64,000 bases of DNA from DASUAS01 sp963809795 (lineage in GTDB: Bacteria; Actinomycetota; Acidimicrobiia; IMCC26256; DASPTH01). The notes below the pieces were generated by a model. That model saw only the letters and a list, made by a program, of their open reading frames with translations. It made no database searches and was not told where the DNA came from. Position 1 is the first letter of the stretch. The number at the start of each line of letters is the position of its first letter. The translations under genes and the position numbers were made by a program. Of the stretch, positions 47,201 through 55,530 are shown piece by piece. The stretch is from assembly GCA_963809795.1 (NCBI GenBank), contig CAWELN010000015.1:14219-78218 (forward strand), read 5' to 3'.

Positions 47201-47916
47201 AACACCGCGAGGAACGCCAGCAACGACGCCAACATCCACACGACCGAGTGCACGCGGCGTACGGGGATGCCCAGCAGCGCGGCGCGGTCGGCGTCGTCGG
47301 CGCAGGCTCGCATGGCGACGCCGAGACGGGTGCGCAGGAACAGCGCGAGCCCGACGAACGCGAGCGGGATCACCACGAGCGCGACGACGTCGTTCCCGCC
47401 GAAGGTCAACGGGTCGACGGTGAACGAGAGGTCGAACGGCGCGGGGAAGCTCTGCGGGGGCAGGCCGACACCGAACCATCCGGGAAGGAGCAACCCCAGC
47501 CCGGCGAGCAGCTGGGCGAGGCCGATGGTGGCGACGGTGAGGATCAGCCGGGGCGACCGGAAGAACCGGCGGATCACGAGCAGCTCGACCGCGGCGCCCA
47601 GGACGACCGCCGCCGCGATCCCGACCACGAAGGCGACGACCCAGCTGGCGCCGCTGGTCACCACGAGCAGCACCGCGAGCGACGCGGGCGCCGCGCCGAG
47701 ATCGCCCTGGGCGAAGTTGAGGATGCGGTTCGCCCGGTACACGAGGGCGAGCCCGAGCGCGAGGAGGGCGCTCAGGCCACCGAGGATGGCGCCCTGCACC
47801 ACGATCCCCGCCGGCGGCCCCCACAGCAGCTGTACGACGACGAGGAAGGCGACCGTTCCCAGGACCCAGGCGAACGCGCGCCGGGCCCGACCTGATCGCA
47901 CGTCGAGGGAGGGCAA
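44277..47916 (-). CDS. Single-chain Liv transporter: LivH-LivM permeases plus LivF- and LivG-like ATPases, one frame break
   Basis: One continuous frame of about 1,213 residues. Residues 1-300: LivH-like permease (ALVYRANRILNFAQGDLGA). 330-650: LivM-like permease (GWAGEISLGQMAFVAVGAA, RENERAATAFGVNARATTLG). 700-935: ATPase with GTNGSGKST, LSGGEQQMLTLTMALMAAP and LLMIDELSLGL (LivF type). 955-1213: ATPase with GPNGAGKTT, LSTGTRRIVDLACVLAH and VLLLDEPASGI (LivG type). Linkers are Ala/Pro-rich. The frame breaks near 44665 within LivG (one extra base). Normally these are four genes. TTG 47916 follows GGATCACC; GTG 47901 is possible. The binding protein follows. Confidence 0.88.
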
Positions 47917-47945
47917 GGTGATCCAGTATGCGCGCGCTCGGCCCG

Positions 47946-47951
47946 TAGATT
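47946..47951 (+). promoter_or_regulatory. Leaderless -10 box for the secreted protein gene
   Basis: TAGATT, 7 nt before GTG 47959. It supports that GTG over the TTG at 47950. Confidence 0.5.
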
Positions 47952-47958
47952 GCTTCCA

Positions 47959-48696
47959 GTGGGCAATCGACTCCGAGGTGGTTCTCCCGCGCGCGTGCGC
48001 GCCGCGTCCGCGGGCGCCGTGCTGGCCGCGCTGCTGCTCGGAGCGGCCGCGACGCCGGCCGCCGCGAACCGCAACGGTGACGACCTGCAGCTCGCCAAGG
48101 CCGGGACCCTCGCGCTGTCCGACCTCCCGGCCGGCTTCGCGACGAAGCCCGACACGGGTTACTCGAAGGCGGACGACATCCGGCTGGCGAAGGGGATCAA
48201 CGGGTGCGGGCCGTACATCGCGCTCGAGAAGACGCTGATCGACCTGCCGTCAGCGCGGTCGGCCAGCTTGGAGGACCCGACCCGCAAGGTCGACAACGAG
48301 GTCGACGTCTTCAAGAACGACCGCGCCGCCAGCGCCGCGCTGGCGTTGTACGCCAAGCCCAGCCTGGTCGGTTGCCTCGAGCAGGTGTTCGAGAAGGGCA
48401 TCCGCCAGGACCCGAGCCGGTCCGGCGACATCGACGACGTCGTCGTGATGCTCGAGCGCCAGGACATCGCCGGCCTGGGCGACGAGAGCGTGGTGTACGA
48501 GGGCAGTGTGGTGGTCACCGGCACCGACGGCTCCCGCGCGCGCCTGGGCATCGGCAACGCCGCGGTGCGCGTCGGGCGCACCGTCGACGCGCTCAGCTTC
48601 TCGACGTCGGGCGGCGACCTGGCCGACATCCTCACCCCGGCCATCGACGCGTCGGTGGGGCGCCTGCGCACCGCGCTCGGAGCGACGCCGGCATGA
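47959..48696 (+). CDS. Secreted two-cysteine protein (PknH-sensor/lipoprotein-like), first of a pair
   Basis: A 245-residue exported protein: signal peptide (AASAGAVLAALLLGAAATPAAA), then LAKAGTLALSDLPAGFATKPD, NGCGPY, VGCLEQVFEKGI and a C-terminal half (VVYEGSVVVTGTDGSRARLGIGNAAVRVGRTVDALSFS). Paired cysteines in the conserved GC motifs suggest a disulfide. The architecture is close to extracellular PknH-type sensor domains of actinobacteria (inference). Its stop overlaps the next start (ATGA). Function unknown. Confidence 0.65.
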   Translation: MGNRLRGGSPARVRAASAGAVLAALLLGAAATPAAANRNGDDLQLAKAGTLALSDLPAGFATKPDTGYSKADDIRLAKGINGCGPYIALEKTLIDLPSARSASLEDPTRKVDNEVDVFKNDRAASAALALYAKPSLVGCLEQVFEKGIRQDPSRSGDIDDVVVMLERQDIAGLGDESVVYEGSVVVTGTDGSRARLGIGNAAVRVGRTVDALSFSTSGGDLADILTPAIDASVGRLRTALGATPA

Positions 48697-49410
48697 GACG
48701 CGTGGTCGCGGTCGTCGTCGTGAGCGTCGCCGCCCTGTTCGCCACCGCGGCCGGAGACCACGACCACGACCACGACGGCGGGCACGTCGACCGACGAGCA
48801 GCTCGCCCGCACCGGGGTCCTGCAGCAGACCGACTTCCCCGCCGGCTGGCAGCAGACCGCGCGCGGCCCCACCTCCGACACGGAGCTGGACGCGCAGGCG
48901 GCCAAGATCCCGAGTTGCAAGCCGTTTCGGACGTTCTCGGCCACGAACCGGCGCCAGCCGCGCGCCAAGTCGGAGAACTTCGACCAGGGGCAGTCGAGCG
49001 TCGCCAACACCGTGAGCGTGTTCCCGTCGACCGACCGGGCGGTCGCCGCGATCACAACCTTCCGCGACGCCCGCATCACGGGCTGCTTGGAGCGGCTCTT
49101 CACCGCGATCTACCGGAAGGAGCTCGAGAAGGAGCCGAAGACGGCCAAGCAGCTGAAGTCGATCACGACGAACCTCGGCCGCCAAGACGGCATCCGGCTC
49201 GGCGACGCCGCCGTCGTCTACCAGGGCACCGTCGACGTCAGTCTGAAGAACGGCGCCAAGCAGACCGTCGGGCTCGGGCTCGTGGCCGTGCGCGCCGGGC
49301 GGGCGCTCGCCGGGTATTCGTACACGTTCGACCAGGACATCTCGGCCGCGCTCCAACCGGCGATCGTCGCATCGGTCACGAGGTTGCAACGGGCGGCGCC
49401 GGCGGCGTGA
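48693..49410 (+). CDS. Secreted two-cysteine protein, paralog of the preceding gene (one frame break)
   Basis: ATG 48693 encodes a signal peptide (RRVVAVVVVSVAALFATAAG). The mature protein, in the next frame, has a Thr run, LARTGVLQQTDFPAGWQQTA, PSCKPF, TGCLERLF, LGDAAVVYQGTVDVSLKNGA and AVRAGRALAGYSYTFDQD, matching the upstream paralog block by block. One extra base near 48755 separates the two. Together they look like a tandem duplication. It overlaps the convergent DUF429 gene at the 3' end by 35 bp. Confidence 0.7.
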
Positions 49411-50194
49411 CGTCGTGCGCGGCCATGGGGGTCCACACCCGGCCCTCGCGGCGGCCCATCTCGTCGTCGACCTGCGGGAGCGCGCGCAGCTCGTCCTCGT
49501 GGCGCGACATCGCGAGCGCCGACACCGCGGCGTCGAACGCGTCCTCGCTCGCGACCGCGTGGTCGCGCAGCCGCGGCGGGAGCGCGGGGTAGCGCGCGTC
49601 GAGCAGGTCGGCGCGCGCCGAGGCGCTCGACTTCACCACCGGGCCGGTGAAGAGACGCGGGTAGATCTCCACCGCGACCGGCGGCGACGCGGGCAGGTCG
49701 AACGGCCAGATCGCGAAGCCCGCCTCGCGCAGGCGGACGAGGGCGGGCCAGCCGCGCACCGAGCCGGTTCCGACGCTGCCGGCACCTCCGATCTGGAACG
49801 TCGACTTCGGGCGGATGCCCCCGACCGCCGCCATCGCCGCCTCCGTCGCCCGGAGCTGCTCGCCGGCGGGCCGCCGCCGCCCCGGACGCCCCCAGAACGG
49901 TGGTGGGCACTCACGGAGCCAGCGCTCGCCGTCGACCGCGGCGGCGGCCCAGAGCCCGCCCGCCTCCCGGTGACCTTCGCGGTCGAGGAACCACGCCGGC
50001 AACGAGAACGAGAAGTCGAAGCCGACGACGGGCGGCGGGTCGTCCGCGGCGCGGGCCACGAGGTCCGCCACCACCTCCTCGCGGGTCCGCCCGCATTCCA
50101 GCCGGAGCAGGGTGCCGTCGGCGGCCTCCGCCATCCAGAGGTACCGGCGCTCGCCCGCTCGTCGTCCCGACCAGTCGACCGCGACGACCGTCAC
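49376..50194 (-). CDS. DUF429 family protein
   Basis: A 272-residue protein: TVVAVDWSGRRAGERRYLW at the N-terminus (RNase H-like first strand with Asp), VVGFDFSFSLPAWFL, PKSTFQIGGAGSVGTGSVRG, VAVEIYPRLFTG, and AVASEDAFDAAVSALAM. The conserved acidic residues fit the DUF429 predicted nuclease group. GTG 50194 overlaps the pirin stop (GTGA). Confidence 0.75.
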   Translation of the reverse strand: MTVVAVDWSGRRAGERRYLWMAEAADGTLLRLECGRTREEVVADLVARAADDPPPVVGFDFSFSLPAWFLDREGHREAGGLWAAAAVDGERWLRECPPPFWGRPGRRRPAGEQLRATEAAMAAVGGIRPKSTFQIGGAGSVGTGSVRGWPALVRLREAGFAIWPFDLPASPPVAVEIYPRLFTGPVVKSSASARADLLDARYPALPPRLRDHAVASEDAFDAAVSALAMSRHEDELRALPQVDDEMGRREGRVWTPMAAHDVTPPAPPVATS

Positions 50195-50892
50195 GCGGTC
50201 GCCCAGACGAGCACCTCCGCGCCGTCGTCCCCCGCGGTCAGGGTCGGGGATCCCGCGTCGGTGAGCCGCGCCGCGTCGCCGGTGCCGAGCGGCGTGCCGT
50301 CGAGGGCCGCGCTCCCGACCGCGACGAACACGTGCACGTGCGGCGCGTCGGGCACCGCGACCTCTTCACCGGGATGGAGGCGGCCGACGGAGAGCACCGC
50401 GTCGCGCTGGTGGATCGTGATCGCACCCTCGTGCCCCTGGCCCGACGCCACCACCACGAGGCCGCCGCCGGCGAGCGCGTCGTTGAGGTCTCGCTGCTCG
50501 TAGCCCGGCTCGATGCCGTTCGTGTCGGGGAGCACCCACATCTGCACGAAATGCACGTCGGCGGTCGCGCTGGCGTTCATCTCCGAGTGGCGGATGCCCG
50601 AGCCCGCGCTCATCCGTTGGGCGAGGCCGGGGTAGATCACGCCGTCGGTGCCGGTGCTGTCGCGGTGGCCGAGCTCGCCGTCGAGCACCCAGGTCACGAT
50701 CTCCATGTCGCGGTGGCCGTGCGTCCCGAAGCCGCCACCGGCGCGGACGGTGTCGTCGTTGTTGACGATCAGGAGCCCGTGGCCGACGTTGCCCGGGTCG
50801 GAGTGCGTCCCGAAGCTGAAGCTGTGCCAGGAGTCGAGCCAGTCGAGGTCGGTGTGGAATCGGCTGCTCGCGGGGCGCACGTCGACGGTCAT
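50191..50892 (-). CDS. Pirin family protein
   Basis: A 233-residue bicupin. Metal ligands are visible in FGTHGHRDMEIVTWVLDGELGHRD (H58, H60) and GIRHSEMNAS (His and Glu). WHSFSFGTHSDP and FVQMWVLPDTNGIEPGYEQRD complete the pirin pattern (YhhW-like). Bacterial members oxidise quercetin or bind redox partners. ATG 50892. Translated together with DUF429. Confidence 0.92.
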   Translation of the reverse strand: MTVDVRPASSRFHTDLDWLDSWHSFSFGTHSDPGNVGHGLLIVNNDDTVRAGGGFGTHGHRDMEIVTWVLDGELGHRDSTGTDGVIYPGLAQRMSAGSGIRHSEMNASATADVHFVQMWVLPDTNGIEPGYEQRDLNDALAGGGLVVVASGQGHEGAITIHQRDAVLSVGRLHPGEEVAVPDAPHVHVFVAVGSAALDGTPLGTGDAARLTDAGSPTLTAGDDGAEVLVWATA

Positions 50893-50946
50893 TCCCGCAG
50901 TATGCCCGCTCGCTCCCAGCGCGCCGGAGCCACGGGGCGGCGCTCT

Positions 50947-50952
50947 TAGACT
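50947..50952 (+). promoter_or_regulatory. Leaderless -10 box for the phosphatase-like gene
   Basis: TAGACT (in TTAGACT), 7 nt before ATG 50960. Confidence 0.55.
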
Positions 50953-50959
50953 CCGCCCG

Positions 50960-51475
50960 ATGCCCAACCTGGTCACGCTGTGCACCGGCAACGCGGCGCG
51001 GTCGGTGATGGCGGGCGCGATCCTCGCCGAGCACGTGCCCGCACTCGTGGTGTCGACCCGGGGCACGCACGTCGTCGAGGGCATGCCGATGAGCTGGCGC
51101 ACCCGCGACGCCATCGTCGGGGTCGGGGCGAAGGCCGACGGCCACCGCAGCCGGCAGCTCTCCGGCGCCGACCTCGCCGACGCCGACCTCGTGCTGGCGA
51201 TGGCGGGTGAGCACGTGGAGTACGTGCGCCGCCGCCACCCCGAGGCCGCGGCGCGCACGGGCACGCTCAAGCGGCTCGCGCGCGACCTCCCCGCGGCGTC
51301 GGGCACGCTGGCGGAACGGGTGGCGTCGCTGCACCTCGCCGACGTCGTGCTCGAGCCCTGGGAGGACGTCGACGACCCCGCCGGCGGCGAGCCCGAGGTG
51401 TTCCACCGCTGCGCGGTCGAGATCCACGAGCTGCTCAGCATCCTCCGTCCGGTGCTCGGCGAAGTAACGGCGTGA
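50960..51475 (+). CDS. Low-molecular-weight protein tyrosine phosphatase-like protein
   Basis: A 171-residue protein beginning MPNLVTLCTGNAARS, the CX5R loop of LMW-PTP/ArsC thioredoxin-coupled families (C8, R14). ADLADADLVLAMAGEHVEYV is the next conserved strand. The usual DP(Y/F) acid loop is not clear, so catalytic type is uncertain. Its stop overlaps the start of a Liv-type binding protein (GTGA), an unusual pairing. Confidence 0.75.
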   Translation: MPNLVTLCTGNAARSVMAGAILAEHVPALVVSTRGTHVVEGMPMSWRTRDAIVGVGAKADGHRSRQLSGADLADADLVLAMAGEHVEYVRRRHPEAAARTGTLKRLARDLPAASGTLAERVASLHLADVVLEPWEDVDDPAGGEPEVFHRCAVEIHELLSILRPVLGEVTA

Positions 51476-52704
51476 GCGCACGGACGCGGCGTCCGGCGGC
51501 GGCCGCGCTCGCAACCGGGATCGCGGTCGTGCTGCTGGTCGCGACGGCGACGACCGGGGGTGCGCAGACCGGCGCGCCGGAGCGCGGCGGCAGCGGCGTC
51601 ACCGCGACGAGCATCAAGGTCGCGGGCGTGGGCGACTCGTTCGTCTACGGGGGCGCCGACATCGGCGCGAAGGCGCGCTTCCAGCGGGCCAACGATGCCG
51701 GCGGCGTGCGCGGCCGGACCATCGACTACGCCGGCTTCACCGACGACGGCGGCGACCCCACCGCCGGCACCACCGCCGCGACCAGGCTCGTGCAGCAGGA
51801 CCAGGTGTTCGCCGTCGTCCCCGCGGTCACGCCCGACTTCGCCGCCGGCAAGTTCCTGGCGCAGCAGAAGGTGCCGTACTTCGGCTGGGGCCTCTCGTCC
51901 GACTTCTGTGGCAACGACTACGGGTTCGGGTTCACTGGGTGCCTGGTGCCGGAGGGCGTGACCAGCAACGCCTGGGGTGTGCTGATCAGCAAGGTGTTCG
52001 GCGCGCAGTCGGCGGGGCGCACGGCGGCGATCGTCACCGAGGGCTCGCCGTCCGGGCAGTACGAGCTCACCGCGCTCAGTGCCGGCGTCACCAGCGCCAA
52101 GTTGAAGGTCGTCTACGGCAAGGCCGCGCTCGCCGTGCCCGCGACGCTCGACTACGGCGCGGTCGCCCAGGAGGTGCTGGCCAGCAACGCCGGGAAGTCA
52201 CCCGACGCGGTGTTCGTCGTCGGCAACGCCTCGAACGTGCTCGGCATGCAGCAGGCGCTCGGCGCCGCCGGCTTCCTCGGGGTGTTCACCAATCAGATCC
52301 AGTACGACCCGAACCTCGTCGCCCCCGCGAACGGTGCGACCGTGATGACGCAGACCGCGCCCACCGAGAGCGCGCCGACCAACCCGGCGATGGCCCAGCT
52401 CGTGGCCGACGTCCAGAAGGTGGCGCCCGGCTTTCCCATCGACCAGTCGGTGATCGCGGGCTACTGGTCGGCGGACCTGTTCCTCGCCGCGGTGCAGAAG
52501 GCGGGCAGGAACCTCACCCGCGCGTCGCTGGTGAAGGCGGCCAACGACCATTTCACCTACTCGGTGGCGAACACCGTGGGGCCCACCACGTTCCCCGGCG
52601 CGCACTCGCGCCCCACACCGTGCGGCGCGCTCGTCGCGAGCAACGGCACCGCGTTCGCGGTGAAGGTCCCGTACACGTGTGGCCGCGTCGTCGCGGTCGA
52701 GTAG
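51472..52704 (+). CDS. Liv-type substrate-binding protein, first of a tandem pair
   Basis: A 410-residue exported protein. Signal peptide ATGIAVVLLVATATTGGA, then VTATSIKVAGVGDSF (first strand), ARFQRANDAGGVRGRTIDY, AVVPAVTPDFAAGKFLAQQ, and the C-terminal block GRNLTRASLVKAAND, PCGALVASNGTAFAV. Type I periplasmic binding fold. No permease or ATPase follows; only a paralog does. It may feed the fused Liv transporter or act as a sensor (inference). Confidence 0.88.
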   Translation: MSARTRRPAAAALATGIAVVLLVATATTGGAQTGAPERGGSGVTATSIKVAGVGDSFVYGGADIGAKARFQRANDAGGVRGRTIDYAGFTDDGGDPTAGTTAATRLVQQDQVFAVVPAVTPDFAAGKFLAQQKVPYFGWGLSSDFCGNDYGFGFTGCLVPEGVTSNAWGVLISKVFGAQSAGRTAAIVTEGSPSGQYELTALSAGVTSAKLKVVYGKAALAVPATLDYGAVAQEVLASNAGKSPDAVFVVGNASNVLGMQQALGAAGFLGVFTNQIQYDPNLVAPANGATVMTQTAPTESAPTNPAMAQLVADVQKVAPGFPIDQSVIAGYWSADLFLAAVQKAGRNLTRASLVKAANDHFTYSVANTVGPTTFPGAHSRPTPCGALVASNGTAFAVKVPYTCGRVVAVE

Positions 52705-52708
52705 CGCG

Positions 52709-53941
52709 GTGTGGTCGGGCGGCAGGACACGGACGTCGGTGGCAACCGCGCTGGTGGCCGGGCTCGCGCTCGTCGGCGCGCCCGCGCACGCGGCTGATGC
52801 GGCCACGACCACCACGTCGGGCGCCGCCACCACTCCCGTCGTCGGGGTCACGCGCACGACGGTCACGGTTGCCGGCGTGGTCGGCGGCGAGGCGACCTCG
52901 GTCGGCGCCGACCTCGGCGCGCAGGCGCGCTTCGCCCGGGCCAACCGGCGCGGTGGCGTGGCGGGACGCACCGTCGAGTACTCCACCACAGCCACTCCCA
53001 ACACCGCGTCCGAGCTCGCCGGTTCGGTGTTCGCGGTGGTGCCGGCGGTGAGCGACGCGCTCGACACGACCGGGCTCGCCCAGGCCGGGGTGCCGTTCGT
53101 CGGCGCCGCGTCGACCACCGGCTGGGACGGCAACACCGCCGGCTTCGGGTTCGTGGGCGCGCAGGCCGCGTTGCAGACCCGCGTCGTCAGCCCGGCCTGG
53201 GGCGCGCAGCTGCGCTCGTTGCTCGGCACCGCGCAGGGCTCACACGTCACGGTCGCGGTCGACGACGACGCGCTCGGCACCGCGCGCGCGGAGCAGGCCC
53301 GGCGCTCCTTGCGGGCGGCGGGCTTCCAGGTCGCGGACCCGGTCGTGCTCCCGGCACCACCGACGCCGCTGCCCGACCTCGCGCCCGCCATCACGACGTT
53401 GACCGCGGGCTCGCCCGCGGTCGCGCTCCTGCTCACGTCACCCGCGACCACGACCGGCCTGGCGCAACGGCTGACCGCGGCCGGGTTCACCGGCACCGTC
53501 GCCACCACCGACGCGTTCTACCAACCCGCCACCCCGGCGATCGCCAACGGGCTCACCGTCCTGGTGCCGTACGCACCGTTCGAGCAGACGACCCCGGCCA
53601 ACCGTCGGCTCGCCACCGACGTCGAGTCGTTCGCCCCGGGCACCACGCTCACGCCGGGCGTCGCCGCCGGCTACTGGTCGGCGGACGTGTTCCTGCGGAT
53701 GCTCGCCCAGGTGGGGCGAAGGCTCACCCGCGAGCGCCTCCTCGCGGTCGCCAACCGCAACTTCTCGTTCTCGGTGCCCGGCACCGTCGGCCGCTCGACC
53801 TGGCCCGCGATGCACACCCGGGGCGTGCCGTGCGGGGCGCTGGTGCAGAGCGACGGCACGCGCTACCTCGTGGTCGAGCCGTACGCGTGCGGCGACCCGA
53901 TCGTGCGCGCGCCGACGACCACGAAGAAGACGAAGCAGTAG
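52709..53941 (+). CDS. Liv-type substrate-binding protein, second of a tandem pair
   Basis: A 410-residue paralog of the preceding gene, starting at GTG 52709 four bases after its stop. Signal peptide VATALVAGLALVGAPAHA. Matching blocks: ARFARANRRGGVAGRTVEY, AVVPAVSDALDTTGLAQAG, GRRLTRERLLAVANRNFSF, PCGALVQSDGTRYLV. It is shorter in the first lobe. Divergence between the copies suggests different ligands. Confidence 0.87.
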   Translation: MWSGGRTRTSVATALVAGLALVGAPAHAADAATTTTSGAATTPVVGVTRTTVTVAGVVGGEATSVGADLGAQARFARANRRGGVAGRTVEYSTTATPNTASELAGSVFAVVPAVSDALDTTGLAQAGVPFVGAASTTGWDGNTAGFGFVGAQAALQTRVVSPAWGAQLRSLLGTAQGSHVTVAVDDDALGTARAEQARRSLRAAGFQVADPVVLPAPPTPLPDLAPAITTLTAGSPAVALLLTSPATTTGLAQRLTAAGFTGTVATTDAFYQPATPAIANGLTVLVPYAPFEQTTPANRRLATDVESFAPGTTLTPGVAAGYWSADVFLRMLAQVGRRLTRERLLAVANRNFSFSVPGTVGRSTWPAMHTRGVPCGALVQSDGTRYLVVEPYACGDPIVRAPTTTKKTKQ

Positions 53942-53946
53942 GCCCG

Positions 53947-54159
53947 TCAGTCGCCGTCGTCGAGGCGGAAGCCGACCTTCATGGTCACCTGGTACCAGGC
54001 GATCGAATCCTCGTTCATCGCGCCGCGGATGTCGGTCACCTCGAACCAGTCGAGGTTGCGCAGCGTCTTCGCCGCGCGCCCGATGCCGTTGCGGATGGCG
54101 TCGTCGACACCCTCTGCCGACGAGCCGACGATCTCCGAGATCTTGTAGGTGTGCTCCAC
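53947..54159 (-). CDS. Dodecin (flavin-binding)
   Basis: A 70-residue protein MEHTYKISEIVGSSAEGVDDAIRN... with the dodecin pattern: a beta strand, one helix (AEGVDDAIRNGIGRAAKTL), LDWFEVTDIRG and SIAWYQVTMKVGFRL. Trp38 and Gln57 correspond to the flavin-stacking Trp and its partner Gln. Twelve copies assemble into a hollow sphere that stores flavins or CoA in actinobacteria. GTG start at 54159. Convergent to the second binding protein. Confidence 0.93.
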   Translation of the reverse strand: MEHTYKISEIVGSSAEGVDDAIRNGIGRAAKTLRNLDWFEVTDIRGAMNEDSIAWYQVTMKVGFRLDDGD

Positions 54160-54205
54160 AGTCGCGCTCCCGGTTCGTCCGAAGGTCGGATGAGGCGTCG
54201 CACGA

Positions 54206-54211
54206 TAGCGT
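54206..54211 (+). promoter_or_regulatory. Leaderless -10 box for the epoxide hydrolase
   Basis: TAGCGT, 7 nt before ATG 54219. Confidence 0.55.
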
Positions 54212-54218
54212 CGGCGCC

Positions 54219-55376
54219 ATGGCACTGACCATCGAGCCCTTCACCATCGACATCCCCGAGGCCGACCTCGTCGACCTGCGCGAGCGGCTCGCCCGCACCC
54301 GCTTCTCGCAGCAGCTGCCCGACGCGGGCTGGGACTACGGCACCGAGCGGGGCTACCTCGAGGAGCTCGTCGCGTACTGGCGCGACGAGTACGACTGGCG
54401 ACGCGCGGAGGCGCGCCTCAACTCCTTCGAGCACTTCCTCACCGAGATCGACGGCACGCGGGTGCACTTCCTGCACGCGCGGTCCCCGGAGCCGGACGCG
54501 TTGCCGCTCATCGTCACCCACGGGTGGCCGGGCTCCATCGTCGAGTTCCTCGACGTGATCGGCCCGCTGTCGGACCCGCGCCGGCACGGGGGCGACCCCG
54601 CCGACGCCTTCCACGTCGTGTGCCCGTCGATCCCCGGGTACGCCTTCTCCGGACCCACCACCGAGCGGGGATGGGGCCCGCGCCGGATCGCCGAGGCGTG
54701 GGCCACGCTCATGGCCGGCCTGGGCTACGAGCGCTACGGCGCGCAGGGCGGCGACTGGGGCTCGATGATCTCGACCCAGCTGGCCCTCGCCGATCCCGAG
54801 CACCTGGCCGGCGTGCACCTCAACATGATCGTGGCACCGCCGCCCGCCGACCTCGACTTCGAGCACCTGCGGGAAGACGAACAGCTCGCGCTGGCGTCGT
54901 ACGAGTACTACGGGCGCGTCGACTCGGGGTACTCGAAGATCCAGGGTACGAAGCCGCAGACCATCGGCTACCCGCTCGACGACTCGCCCGCCGGGCTGGC
55001 GGCGTGGATCGTGGAGAAGTTCCGCACGTGGAGTGACTGCGACGGCGACGTCGAGCGCCGCTTCACCAAGGACCAGCTGCTCGACAACATCATGCTGTAC
55101 TGGCTCACCGCCACCGCCCACTCCGCCGGGCGGCTCTACTACGAGGCCGACCAGACCTCGGGGTTCGTGCCCGACCAGAAGGTCGAGGTCCCCATCGGGT
55201 TCGCCGCGTTCCCCAAGGAGATCATCCGTTCCCCCCGGCACTGGGCCGAGCAGCGGTACGACATCCGCCAGTGGACGGAGATGCCCCGCGGCGGTCACTT
55301 CGCGGCCTTCGAAGAGGGGGACCTGCTGGTGGGGGACGTGCGGGAGTTCTTCCGCCCGTTGCGGGTCCGCACCTGA
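54219..55376 (+). CDS. Epoxide hydrolase (EHN domain, alpha/beta fold)
   Basis: A 385-residue enzyme. An N-terminal EHN segment (IEPFTIDIPEADLVDLRERLARTRF) is followed by oxyanion motif THGWPGSIVEFLDVI, nucleophile elbow GAQGGDWGSMIS with Asp near residue 179, lid residues, and the terminal catalytic His in RGGHFAAFEEGD. It hydrolyses epoxides to diols; substrate unknown. Length and order match juvenile-hormone-type/EHN epoxide hydrolases of bacteria. Confidence 0.94.
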   Translation: MALTIEPFTIDIPEADLVDLRERLARTRFSQQLPDAGWDYGTERGYLEELVAYWRDEYDWRRAEARLNSFEHFLTEIDGTRVHFLHARSPEPDALPLIVTHGWPGSIVEFLDVIGPLSDPRRHGGDPADAFHVVCPSIPGYAFSGPTTERGWGPRRIAEAWATLMAGLGYERYGAQGGDWGSMISTQLALADPEHLAGVHLNMIVAPPPADLDFEHLREDEQLALASYEYYGRVDSGYSKIQGTKPQTIGYPLDDSPAGLAAWIVEKFRTWSDCDGDVERRFTKDQLLDNIMLYWLTATAHSAGRLYYEADQTSGFVPDQKVEVPIGFAAFPKEIIRSPRHWAEQRYDIRQWTEMPRGGHFAAFEEGDLLVGDVREFFRPLRVRT

Positions 55377-55530
55377 GCCGCCGGGACCGTCTACCTTTAC
55401 CCCCGGTCGGCGCCACGCGGTGTGCGAGCAGCGCGCGCCGTCGCGGAGAGTGGCCGGCCAGGGTTAGGCTGTCCCGACGATCGAGCCGCCGAGCGTGGCC
55501 CGGAGTGTGGCAGGAACGAGGAGGCGATCG

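Noticed and set aside
45139..47895. A 918-codon plus-strand open frame antisense to the Liv transporter
   Set aside because: Charged, repetitive Arg/Asp/Glu/Gly/His-rich translation without motifs; it is the usual shadow frame opposite a GC-rich membrane-protein gene.
42601..47916. A single 1,771-residue protein covering transporter and binding protein
   Set aside because: The open frame only joins them because of an indel in LivG. The segment between them is out-of-frame Arg-rich sequence, and the binding protein has its own GTG start and signal peptide.
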